From assembly GCF_001438655.1 (NCBI RefSeq), contig NZ_JQBR01000006.1, positions 61,115 through 125,114 on the forward strand: a stretch of DNA of 64,000 nucleotides. The letters run 5' to 3'. Under the pieces are notes generated by a model, which was not told where the DNA came from, did no database searches, and was given only the letters and a program-made list of their open reading frames with translations. The stretch comes from Pediococcus cellicola. GTDB taxonomy: Bacteria; Bacillota; Bacilli; Lactobacillales; Lactobacillaceae. Below are positions 9,135 through 19,300 of the stretch, one piece after another (the first letter of the stretch is position 1; the number at the start of each line of letters is the position of its first letter). The translations under genes were made by a program, and so were the position numbers.

Positions 9135-9848
9135 ATGATTCCGAAAACGATTCATTTAATTTGGTTGGGGAAAAGTTCATGGAGAATAAGAAAACAAATA
9201 AATAATATAGCAAAAAGTTGCCCAGACTGTGAAATAAGAGTATGGACTTTGTCAAATTTTGATACAAGTAAGTTTGAATATACTTGTCAGGCTATGCAAC
9301 AAAAACAATATGCTTTTGTAAGTGACTATATTAGATTGTGGGTACTATATAATTTTGGTGGCACATATCTTGACTTAGATGTTAATATTATTCAACCGAT
9401 TAATCGAGATTTTTTTGAAAATGATAATTTTGTGGTTGGGTTTGAAAAAAATGATATTATTGGCAGTGCAGTTATATCTGCCGTAAAAGGATCTCAGGTA
9501 GTTAAGGAAATGTTAGATTATATGGACTCGTTAGTCAAAATAAATCCCGAGACAATTGGTAAAATTGCAAATGTAACTTGGATGAGTCAAATTATTCATA
9601 ATCATGGAATTCTGCTTGATGGCAAGGAACATGTTAACTCTTATGGAATTCATGTTCTCGGTTTGGAAGCATATGGTTTTCCAAATGCGTGTTCTACAGT
9701 TGTTCATATTATGTCAGCATCTTGGGTTAGCAGGCGTCCTCTATCACAAAAAATTGGATCAATTTTGCGAAAACAAGTAACTAGCAAAAAAAGGGCAGTA
9801 TTATATCATCGGGTAAGATCTTTAATTTGGAAGCGACAGGGAGAATAA
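9135..9848 (+). CDS. DXD-motif (OCH1-like) sugar transferase
   Basis: Glycosyltransferase of the DXD sugar-binding (Gly_transf_sug) group. The N-terminus IPKTIHLIWLG and the block SDYIRLWVLYNFGGTYLDLD are diagnostic, the last part carrying the DxD that binds Mn-UDP-sugar. 237 aa, usual for capsule-locus members. It lies between polymerase and flippase genes with a 36-nt spacer and a GAGTGAGG ribosome binding site. The basic C-terminus may be membrane-associated. Sugar specificity (often galactose- or mannose-type donors in the group) cannot be assigned. Confidence 0.87.
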   Translation: MIPKTIHLIWLGKSSWRIRKQINNIAKSCPDCEIRVWTLSNFDTSKFEYTCQAMQQKQYAFVSDYIRLWVLYNFGGTYLDLDVNIIQPINRDFFENDNFVVGFEKNDIIGSAVISAVKGSQVVKEMLDYMDSLVKINPETIGKIANVTWMSQIIHNHGILLDGKEHVNSYGIHVLGLEAYGFPNACSTVVHIMSASWVSRRPLSQKIGSILRKQVTSKKRAVLYHRVRSLIWKRQGE

Positions 9849-9857
9849 TTATAATTC

Positions 9858-11285
9858 ATGAAAGTATATAAAAACTTGTTGTGGAATTTATCATTGCAAT
9901 TTGTCACGTTGGGATTACCACTTATTACTATCCCGTATATTTCTAGGGTATTAGGACCAACTGGTGTGGGAATAAATGCATATACAAGTTCGTTTGCTCA
10001 ATATTTTGTTTTAGTTGCGGGTCTTGGAATTGGATTGTATGGTACAAGACAGATTGCTGAAAGTCGTGACAATAAGATTGAATTGAGCAACCAATTTTGG
10101 AGATTAATAGTAATAAAAATTACTCTTGGACTGATCTTAACTGGAATTTATTTTTTGCTTGCGCTTCATAGTGAAAAATATCAAATGTTTTATGCTGGAC
10201 AATCTTTGACGCTGTTTGCGACAATAGTCGATGTTACTTGGTTTTTTCAAGGAATTGAACTTTTTAGAACAACAGTTCTTAGAAATGTTTTCATGCGGTT
10301 AATCTCTACTATTTGCATTTTTTTGCTTGTAAAAACTCCTAGTGATACGCTAATTTATATTATTATTTCATCAGGATCTACACTTCTTGCAAATGTTATT
10401 TTGTGGTTTGGTATTAGACGACATGTTTCCTTTACTTTTCCTTTCAAATTACATGATATTTTTAATGATCTTAAAGGAGCAATTTCTTTATTCATTCCCC
10501 AAGTTGCCACTCAAATTTATTATCCAATTAGTAAGATGTTGATAGGACTACTGATAGGAGTACAGGCATCTGGTTTTTTTGAAAATTCTGACAAAATTAT
10601 TAAAGTAATTGTTGGTATAATTACCTCTTTCAGTACAGTCTTTTTACCGCACATTACGCATTTTTTCGCAAATGGGGAAACAAAAAAAATTAAAGAATCG
10701 TTTTATAACTCGTTTCACATTATAGTGTTTGCTGGACTTGGATTAACGGGATTAATGATTGTTAATGCTCCTCAGTTTTGTATATGGTTTTTTGGAAATA
10801 AATTTGCAAACGTTGGAGAGTTGATGCAGACTGAGGCGGCAGTAATCTTTTTTATTGCTGTTAGTAACACTATTGGTTATCAATATTTAATTCCCACGGG
10901 TCAAGTACGTCAGTATAACATTGGAGTTATAATTGGATCCATGTTGAACATTATATTAGATATTCCACTTATTCTGTTATACGGGGTTTTAGGAGCAATG
11001 GTGGCAACTGTAATTTCAGAATTTGTTGTTGTAATTATTTTGGTAAGAATGTTACGTTCGGCATTTGAGTATAAAATGCTTTTTGTAGAGAATATAAAAT
11101 ATCTTATTGCATTTGCAGGATCAATCATATTTGCTCAATTTGCAGTTCAGGTTATGAAATCTTCTTCCATTTTTTTATCATTAATAAGTGTATCACTAGT
11201 ATCACTTGTTAGTTATTCTATACTGATAATTGTGCTGAAACCAAAAATATTGGTAAAAGCAATTAAATATGTGCTGAAATTATAG
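9858..11285 (+). CDS. Wzx-type polysaccharide flippase of EPS locus 1
   Basis: Moves undecaprenyl-diphosphate-linked repeat units across the membrane. 475 aa with about 12-14 hydrophobic segments; the N-terminal ITIPYISRVLGPTGVGIN is a hallmark of the polysaccharide transporter (PST/MATE-like) family. It closes locus 1, directly before the decayed region. The flippase at 30075 shares the same N-terminal signature and overall layout, but the two proteins have clearly diverged, consistent with different repeat units. Confidence 0.9.
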   Translation: MKVYKNLLWNLSLQFVTLGLPLITIPYISRVLGPTGVGINAYTSSFAQYFVLVAGLGIGLYGTRQIAESRDNKIELSNQFWRLIVIKITLGLILTGIYFLLALHSEKYQMFYAGQSLTLFATIVDVTWFFQGIELFRTTVLRNVFMRLISTICIFLLVKTPSDTLIYIIISSGSTLLANVILWFGIRRHVSFTFPFKLHDIFNDLKGAISLFIPQVATQIYYPISKMLIGLLIGVQASGFFENSDKIIKVIVGIITSFSTVFLPHITHFFANGETKKIKESFYNSFHIIVFAGLGLTGLMIVNAPQFCIWFFGNKFANVGELMQTEAAVIFFIAVSNTIGYQYLIPTGQVRQYNIGVIIGSMLNIILDIPLILLYGVLGAMVATVISEFVVVIILVRMLRSAFEYKMLFVENIKYLIAFAGSIIFAQFAVQVMKSSSIFLSLISVSLVSLVSYSILIIVLKPKILVKAIKYVLKL

Positions 11286-11400
11286 TATTCTTAGAAAAAA
11301 ATGAATTTAGTACGAAAAAATTGAGTTTAGAAACTTTCGTTGATTTCATGAATTGACGTAGGCTGGTTTACAGAAGAATCTAAGCATGAGACATGAACAC

Positions 11401-11575
11401 AAAGGATCGTCCAGGTCACGATATGCGTTATGCCATTGATTCTACTAAGTTGCGCGTCCAGAACTGGGGTGGCAGCCTGAATTTATGGACTTTGCAAGAA
11501 GGCTTCAGACCACTATTGATTGGTATACGTAGCATGAAAATTGGTGGAAAGATAAAAGAAGGCTGTTGAGAGCAG
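11401..11575 (+). pseudogene. Fragment of an rmlB 3' end
   Basis: About 175 bp closely similar (roughly 90% by eye) to the 3' end of the intact rmlB copy, positions 19062-19235. The stretch beginning GGATCGTCCAGGTCA and the following CATTGATTCTACTAAGTTGCG are shared, but small insertions and substitutions, including one that turns the GGAGC of the intact copy into a TAG context, destroy the frame. There is no upstream half and no start. It is a scar of a former dTDP-glucose dehydratase gene that once lay at this junction. A weak hairpin at 11606-11627 follows. Confidence 0.85.
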
Positions 11576-11717
11576 ATATACAGCAACTTGGCCGTTTTAC
11601 AATTCAGGTGGCTGCGTTTTGCCACCTTATATAAGAAAAAAGTTAAGATTTCAAATATTTAATGAATTTAACAGGGTATAAGGATACGATGGCTATAGAT
11701 ATTCACAGGGACCAATG

Positions 11718-12718
11718 ATGAGAAACGAACATACAAGGGCAAAGAAGCGTCACACGGTCAGGAACTTCATCTTGACGATCATTATAGTGCTGGTAGTTTC
11801 CGTTGGGGCGTATATATGCAGCTCATCTGAAACACGCAGCTGATAATACCTACCAAAGTGAGAAAATTAAAAAAATCGTAATGCTAGAGCGGTGCTTCAG
11901 CAAAAGAGTCCCATTTCAATTTTGTTGATGGGTACTAATACTGGCGCATTAGGGTGTTTATATAAAGGGCGAACCGACGCGATATGATGCTAATTACAAT
12001 GAATCCCAAGACAGATCCAGTATTTCCCTTATACAGGCGTAACGATTTCTGGATACGAAAGTGAATCGCCCTCGACGATTAATGTGGTTTATGTGTTTGG
12101 TAGTTCAGGAACTGCGATTAAGTCAGTTCAAGAAACGCTGAATGTCCCAATTGTTTTTTATGCTGCGATAGACATGGGTGGCATGGAGAAAGTAGTTAAC
12201 ATAGTTAGCGGCGTGACGATGATGACTATTATAAGTTTTAAGTATGAGGGCTATATCTTTACAAAGGGTGAGTCTACACATATGAATAGTGGCTTATTCA
12301 CGAATGAGCTACGATGATCCCCAAGGTGATTATGGATGTCAAATATGTCAGCGCGAAGTGATCATGGCAATTGTGAGTAAGGTTGGTTCAATATCATTCT
12401 TACAAAAATTTCTTAGATTCTATTTCGGCTCAAATGGAGACAGACTTGACATTTAGTGATTTGACCGCCATTGTACAAAAAACTATCGTGGTGCTAGAAA
12501 GACCGTTTTACAGTCACATTTACAAGGAACTGATGGTACTGTGAATGGTCGAAGAATGAAATTGATGGCTAATAGTAAATTACAACGGGTGACAAACTTA
12601 AAAAAGTAATCTTGATTTAAGCCACGCTAAAACTGGTAACATTGCATTGAGTATATCGGCTACTAAATCTAGTTCTGATAGTAGTGTGCAAAGTTATAAT
12701 GTGGACGCAGGAAACTAA
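11718..12718 (+). pseudogene. Decayed LytR-CpsA-Psr (LCP) ligase gene
   Basis: A collinear, heavily mutated copy of the intact LCP gene at 31622-32650. Matching blocks include the start (ATG at 11718, basic N-terminus), the segment around 11900-11950 corresponding to the LLMGTDTGALG motif, an open stretch at 12084-12317 equivalent to AYAFGSAGTAIKTVQE through the SFKYEGYTF region, and the end, where GDAGN-like codons precede the stop at 12716. At least six frameshifts or stops interrupt it. The ancestral enzyme would have attached polymer to peptidoglycan. The intact paralogue presumably makes it dispensable. Confidence 0.88.
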
Positions 12719-12735
12719 AATAAATGAAAAACGCG

Positions 12736-12770
12736 ACATTCGGATTTTACTGATTCGAATGTTATTTTTT
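12736..12770 (+). terminator. Intrinsic terminator after the LCP pseudogene
   Basis: Stem ACATTCG/CGAATGT with a 13-nt loop followed by a T run. It survives although the upstream gene is dead, and marks the old 3' end of EPS locus 1. Confidence 0.7.
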
Positions 12771-12822
12771 AGGATCACTTAATGCATAATTGATAACGTA
12801 TTATTTAAGGAGGGGTAACTAA

Positions 12823-13533
12823 ATGCGTAAAGACGAATCGTATCTAAATTTGTTTAAAAATCCTGAAAAATTAGAAATAGGTAACCAGTTAGTAATAAAA
12901 TTTGTTTCACCAGAGTATGTTCAAGATGTATTAAATGGAAATGTATATATGCGACAATTGAAATTTTTTAAGCACTTGGAGGATGATCAGCGTGGAGATG
13001 AAAATGAAGGCACTTGGAGACAAAAATTTGTTAACGAAGATACTGAAGTGAGTTCAAAAGTTTCGTATAAATTTATTGATGAAATACAGATTGCCTGCTT
13101 TACCCTATTGGATAGAGATCGAGATTTTAATAAGATTGAAGATAATTGGTATAAGCTAAAAGCAGATGTAGCAAAAGACTTAGAAAAAATAAGATGAGGA
13201 AGAGATGCGGTCTTTTTGAATGCTAAGGATTTTAACCAATCTCTATATCAAACACATCAAAAAAGTCCAGATTTTACTTGGTCAATGATAGGATATACTG
13301 ACTGCATGCAAGAGGATGTGAATAATGATTTTAGGGCGAAGTACATTGAAAGTCAGATTTTTATTAAAGATAATTTTTTTGCCAGTCAACGTGAATTGCG
13401 ATTAGCAAAAATCGGACCAGATGCAGAAGATTCAATAATGGTGAAGTTAATAGGACAATTAAGAATGAGGCGGTTTAAAAGATCTACGTTGAATTTGAAA
13501 AAATTAAAGGTACAGAACAGGATTTTCATGTGA
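12823..13533 (+). pseudogene. Unknown soluble protein gene interrupted by one in-frame TGA
   Basis: A strong AAGGAGGGG ribosome binding site precedes the ATG at 12823. The frame runs to a TGA at 13195-13197 and then stays open in the same frame to 13533, so a single base change splits what would be a 236-aa protein. The N-terminal part contains VYMRQLKFFKHLEDDQRGDENEG and the C-terminal part contains FIKDNFFASQRELRLAKIG; a central MRxLxxF..LE...RGDxxEG and a late F..Q.E.R pattern recur in an uncharacterised family that I recall from mobile and accessory regions, but I cannot name it with certainty. Function unknown. It stands alone after the LCP scar. Confidence 0.6.
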
Positions 13534-13589
13534 AAGAAAATGAATAAATTATAATAGTGGCTTTGTTGTAAAATTCTAGTTGGTGGAAT

Positions 13590-14003
13590 GAAAAGACTTT
13601 ATTTAGTGTTGTTATTTACTACGGGTTTTAAAAATGCAAATCTCTTCCTTGATGAACCTTTTTATGCATATTTGGATAAAAAAGATATTAATTACTGAAA
13701 AGCTATATTCATGTGATGTCAGTTATATTAATTAGCATAAGAAAAAGCTTGGGAGACTTATTGCAGTTTGAAGATGAAGATACAAAAAAGAGTAATTCAA
13801 TGAATTTGATGAAAGATCGAATATTGAGGAACAAGGCGAATTTCGGAAGTCTCATTTTCAAGGGCAAAAGAAGTGAACAGTTTGCTAATCAAAAAGGGCT
13901 TTTAGAATTTTTTCTGAGGAATATTCTCGATTTATATAGGTGTTTACTGATGATACTTTTAGATAATCTTAAACCCGTACTGTATATTATTGATATGAGT
14001 TAA
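13590..14003 (+). pseudogene. Probable decayed relative of the preceding gene
   Basis: Between 13590 and 14003 no full reading frame exists, but pieces in different frames read KLYSCDVSYIN near 13690-13730, KKKLGRLIAV near 13740 and QFANQK followed, after a shift, by AFRIFSEEYSRFI near 13870-13960. The Phe-x-x-Gln...Phe-Arg pattern resembles the end of the 12823 protein. A 96-codon ORF at 13713-14003 is probably only one arm of this relic. I infer a second, older and more damaged copy of the same family; this is tentative. Confidence 0.35.
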
Positions 14004-14030
14004 GAAATTTGTAATTATGAGAGGCTTAAA

Positions 14031-15032
14031 TTGAGCACTAGAGAATTAGCGATTATAAGTTGGATATTTTTGATCGGAATCTTCTGTATATTGGATGGTA
14101 AATTAAGATCATCTGTATTTGGTATGTTTGAAACAGTAAAGGAATTACTAGCTCAACCAGTATTTAAGATAATTCTTTTTAATCAGATAATTATACTGAT
14201 TTTTTTTAGTTGGAAAATCTTTCAATACAATTTGTCTTGGTGGATGTTAAAAGATTATTCAATAGATTTTTTTACAATTTTGACTTTTTTGGGAAGTTAT
14301 CAGTTCATTAAATTTCGAAATGCCTTATTTGGAAGCCTAGGGTTGAGCTCCCTTTTTCAATACTTATTGGGAAATTTTACGTTTTCGTATTGTGTGGAGA
14401 TGCTGCTAATCCCGGTACTTGTAGTCCTAAGTCTGATTGTGGTTGTTGCGGAGCAAAAGGGATTTACCAGTGTTTTTAAGTTCTTTAACGAAATTCTCAG
14501 TATCATTGGAATGTTTTTAATTGTTTATGTAATTTTTAGGGCAGTAATTAGCTGGCCACAAGAGCTTAGCGTTGCATATTGGTCAGGATTCTTCATTACA
14601 GCAATAGCTTGGATTGTTAACTTACCGCTTATGTTTCTTTCTATTCCAATGTTTCAGTATGATGTTATTGATAATTTTCGAAATGGGAAAAAAACTATTT
14701 TAGAGATTTTATGTCAATCTAATCTATTTTGGTTAAAAAGGTTTATTTACGGTTACCTATTTTTTCAGAAAGTTGATCAAAAGATTGTTTCAATTTCTCA
14801 AGGAGGGTTATTGAATAGGAGGTTAGTCATTATTTTAAAACGGGGAACTCTTCCGAAAGAGGCGAAAAAGGTCGAAATGTATTATAGATTACTTTTTGCT
14901 AAAAGTTCAAATTATAAACAAAACAAGAAAATTATTCCGATTAGAATTGAATGTAGAAATGATTTGGACAGAGCTTTGATAATTAAGCCCTATGAGATTT
15001 CAGATCTGCAGGAAATTTATAGAATTGATTAG
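14031..15032 (+). CDS. Orphan multi-pass membrane protein of unknown function
   Basis: 333 aa starting at TTG 14031, 12 nt after a GAGAGG site. About six or seven hydrophobic segments fill residues 5-215 (for example IISWIFLIGIFCILDG, VEMLLIPVLVVLSLIVVV and AVISWPQELSVAYWSG), then a soluble tail of about 120 aa that is lysine-rich and contains KKIIPIRIECRNDLDRAL. No signature I can name. The tail could sit in the cytoplasm. Base composition is as AT-rich as EPS locus 1 and unlike the core genes, and it lies between decayed genes and an IS, so it is likely acquired. The frame is intact, which suggests recent arrival or selection. Confidence 0.6.
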   Translation: MSTRELAIISWIFLIGIFCILDGKLRSSVFGMFETVKELLAQPVFKIILFNQIIILIFFSWKIFQYNLSWWMLKDYSIDFFTILTFLGSYQFIKFRNALFGSLGLSSLFQYLLGNFTFSYCVEMLLIPVLVVLSLIVVVAEQKGFTSVFKFFNEILSIIGMFLIVYVIFRAVISWPQELSVAYWSGFFITAIAWIVNLPLMFLSIPMFQYDVIDNFRNGKKTILEILCQSNLFWLKRFIYGYLFFQKVDQKIVSISQGGLLNRRLVIILKRGTLPKEAKKVEMYYRLLFAKSSNYKQNKKIIPIRIECRNDLDRALIIKPYEISDLQEIYRID

Positions 15033-15411
15033 TTATGCTCTCAAAGTATGAAATCTTTATTAGCATTCGTTATTTCCATTTTTTTGAAAAATGTTCTTGC
15101 AAGTTTAAAGTATGTGTCGATACGCAGACAATATCAGATCTATATCGAGCTAAAATGGCAAATAATTCTAACATTTTGTTACCTTGGAATTGTTTGCCAT
15201 TATTTTTGTGCAGATTTTTCCAGATAACTAAGGGTATAAAAACGGAAGCAATCCCTGTAAAATGTTATTCACCAGTATGATTTTAATTACATCTTCAAAA
15301 ATGTCTTTCAGAATCTTTTTTTCTCAACGATGTTACCAATAGCCTACTAGGTATAAATAAAATACATGTACTTTAATCTATGCAGTTATCAAAGATCGAG
15401 AGTGTCAAATT
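15033..15411. other. Non-coding stretch between orphan gene and IS
   Basis: About 380 bp with no convincing gene. An 81-codon frame at 15035-15280 starts 2 nt after the preceding stop but has no ribosome binding site, a cysteine-rich composition and no recognisable motif; I regard it as chance. No hairpin with a T run was found. Confidence 0.4.
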
Positions 15412-15502
15412 TTATGTGTAAATGAAAAAGCCTCTCACCTTTGGACTTCACATTGATTCTAATGTGTCTTGAACTAGGTTGAACCCTTTATGTGTTCGTT
15501 GG

Positions 15503-16574
15503 TCAATCAAGAATTACGGTCATTAAGGTTCTTTCCAAAGATTCTTCATTGGAAAATTGTTCACGTTTCATTGTTTGTCGCTTAAATTTTTTGTTAAAGG
15601 ATTCGATAAGATTGGTACTATAAATACTAGAACGAATAGCCGGCGGGAAATTAAAACATACCAGTAATTTCTGGCTCTTTAATAATGCTTGTGTAACTTT
15701 GCACCAATGATCAATAAAATTGGCTAAGCTGTGCTCAGCCATTCGTTTATTGGCTGCTCGATGAATTAACTTAAAATCATTTAACACAGCCTTACGGTCA
15801 TGAACTCGTATATGATGCGAAATATTACGACTTACATGAACTAGGCATTGTTGAATACCAGCGTCTGGATAGTATTTACCAACGGCAGTTTCTAGGCCAA
15901 ACAAGTCATCGGCCACAAAAAGTAAGGTTTATTGCACGCCACGGTGCTTCAAATCAGCTAATACTTCAGACCACACAGAACTAGATTCTGTAGGAGCTAT
16001 CTTGTAAGATAGCACTTCCTTATGACCATTAGGTTGAATGCCAATCGCAATATGAACTGCTTCTTTGGCAACCGTGTCACGCCGTAAGGAAGAAACGTGG
16101 CATCTAAATAAACGACGGTGTATCGTTCTGATAACGTTCGATTCTTGAAAGCCTCAACTTGTTCTTTAACTACCTTAGTTAAAGTGGAAACTGTCTGTGG
16201 CATGTAATAGGAACCATACATCTTTTCCATCAGACCTGCGATCTCATGAGTGGTAATTCCCTTTTCATAAAGTTGAATGACGTTTTGTTCTAACTGGTCT
16301 GTTCGTCGTTGATAAGCTGGTAATGTGTGGTTAACAAATTCTCTGTTTCGATCACGGGGAATCGTAAGATTCAATTCGCCATATTTTGTATTAAAGGTTC
16401 TCATGTAGTGTCCATTACGAGAATTCCCTGAATTGAAGCCATTCCTATCGTAGGACTCATAACCTAAAAATGCAGAAAGTTCGTTTTGTAATAGCTCATT
16501 AACGGGCGATTCTAGTTGTTTTTTGAAAATAACATCTAGATCCTGGTGCTGTGACGATTTCTTTGGTAAACCAT
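15503..16574 (-). pseudogene. IS256-family (mutator type) transposase, frameshifted
   Basis: Read on the minus strand, the frames give FTKEIVTA, then QDLDVIFKKQLESPVNELLQ, GYESYDRNGFNSGNSRNG, the DATFLP segment with the first catalytic Asp, AVHIAIGIQPNGHKEVL, VADDLFGLE with the second Asp, and the C-terminal IYSTNLIESFNKKFKRQ with the catalytic Glu region. At least three lesions separate them: a frame change within the first 15 codons, one near 16085, and a TAA at 15929-15931. The intended start is the ATG at 16574-16572, 4 nt after an AGGAGGCTTCCCC stretch. Family assignment is firm. Confidence 0.88.
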
Positions 16575-16626
16575 GGGGAAGCCTCCTGTGATGTTTGTTT
16601 AGACGCTATAAGGGAGAGGCTTCCCC
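16575..16626 (-). promoter_or_regulatory. Hairpin covering the IS transposase ribosome binding site
   Basis: GGGGAAGCCTC at 16575-16585 and its perfect 11-bp complement GAGGCTTCCCC at 16616-16626 enclose 30 nt. On the minus strand the promoter-proximal arm is GGGGAAGCCTC and the distal arm contains GGAGG, the ribosome binding site, 3-8 nt before the ATG. An RNA starting outside the element would fold and hide the site. Confidence 0.7.
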
Positions 16627-16757
16627 TTTTCAATAAATCATTTACACATAATTATTTAAACACTCATTTTCTAGAGTGGCATTATACTTCCATTGATGTT
16701 TCGGGTTATAATTATTTAGAGAAGAAAAAATAAATTTATTTTAATTCTGGAGGAAAA

Positions 16758-17629
16758 ATGAAAGGTATAGTTTTAGCAGGTGGTTCGGGGACGCGTTTGT
16801 ATCCTATAACTGAAGCAGTATCAAAACAATTAATTCCAATTTATGATAAACCAATGATCTACTATCCACTATCAACAATGATGTTAGCAGGAATCAAAGA
16901 TATTTTATTGATTTCCACACCACGAGACACACCAAGATTCAAAGAATTATTTGGTGATGGTTCACAACTTGGTCTCAGTATTTCCTATAAAGTTCAGGAG
17001 AAGCCAAACGGCTTGGCTGAAGCCTTCGTACTAGGTGCTGATTTTATCGGTGACGATTCGGTTTGCTTAATTTTGGGGGATAATATTTATTATGGCAGTG
17101 GTTTATCTGAACTTGTACAGCGTTCAGCTAAGAAGAAGCAGGGAGCTACCGTCTTTGGTTATCAAGTAAATGATCCAGAACGTTTTGGCGTGGTTGAATT
17201 TGACAAAAATCATCATGTTAAATCGATTGAAGAAAAGCCAGCACATCCCGCCAGCAATTATGCAGTGACGGGCATGTATTTCTATGATAATCAGGTAGTT
17301 GAAATTGCTAAAAACTTGAAGCCGTCTCCTCGAGGTGAGTTAGAAATTACAGATATTAATAAAGCATATCTCAAATGCGGACAGCTTGATGTTGAATTAT
17401 TAGGACGTGGCTACGCTTGGTTAGATACTGGAACGCATGAATCATTGCACGAAGCGTCTGGTTTCATTGAGACGGTTGAAAAACGGCAAAATTTGAAAGT
17501 TGCTTGTTTAGAGGAAGTCGCCTATCGCATGGGGTACATTGATAAGGATCAGGTCTACAAATTGGCACAACCGTTGAAGAAAAATGATTACGGGCAATAT
17601 TTGTTACGATTAATTCAGGAGGATAACTA

Positions 17630-17630
<1 letters not shown>
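16758..17630 (+). CDS. rfbA: Glucose-1-phosphate thymidylyltransferase
   Basis: First enzyme of dTDP-L-rhamnose synthesis: dTTP plus glucose-1-phosphate gives dTDP-glucose. The N-terminal [11 protein letters not shown] nucleotide loop, [15 protein letters not shown], the metal-binding LGDNIYYG and VTGMYFYD are all present; 290 aa is the standard length. AGGAGGAAAAATG-type start (GGAGG 6 nt upstream). It begins the operon rfbA-rfbC-rfbB-rfbD and overlaps rfbC by one base. A TATAAT at 16707-16712, about 55 bp inside from the IS end, is the best -10 candidate for the operon. Confidence 0.97.
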
Positions 17631-19254
<1,624 letters not shown>

Positions 19255-19261
19255 CAGCTAG

Positions 19262-19282
19262 CGGGGTAACACCCGTTTTTTT
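19262..19282 (+). terminator. Weak hairpin plus T run between rfbB and rfbD
   Basis: CGGG, six-base loop, CCCG, then TTTTTTT. A 4-bp stem is short for full termination; partial attenuation of rfbD is plausible. Confidence 0.4.
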
Positions 19283-19300
19283 GATAGAAGGGAAACTATA

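Larger units (their letters stand above)
15412..16651 (-). mobile_element. IS256-family insertion sequence, inactive
   Basis: Ends are marked by a perfect 14-bp inverted repeat, TTATGTGTAAATGA at 15412-15425 and its complement at 16638-16651, followed inward on both sides by a GCCTCTC block (15430-15436 and complement 16613-16620) to give an imperfect repeat of about 28-45 bp. Size (1240 bp), end sequence style and the mutator-type transposase fit IS256. I found no clear target duplication flanking it. The transposase is broken, so the copy cannot move by itself. It sits directly upstream of the rml operon. Confidence 0.85.

Noticed and set aside
11428..11625. Minus-strand 65-codon frame in the decayed strip
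   Set aside because: It is the antisense of the rmlB fragment; an equivalent shadow frame exists opposite the intact rmlB.
13195..13197. TGA as a selenocysteine codon
   Set aside because: No SECIS-like hairpin immediately after and no known selenoprotein in the context; nonsense mutation is simpler.
15035..15280. 81-codon plus-strand frame after the orphan membrane protein
   Set aside because: No ribosome binding site, no motif, cysteine-rich composition; probably chance.
16551..16733. 60-codon plus-strand frame across the IS end
   Set aside because: Antisense to the transposase start and running through the terminal inverted repeat; not a gene.
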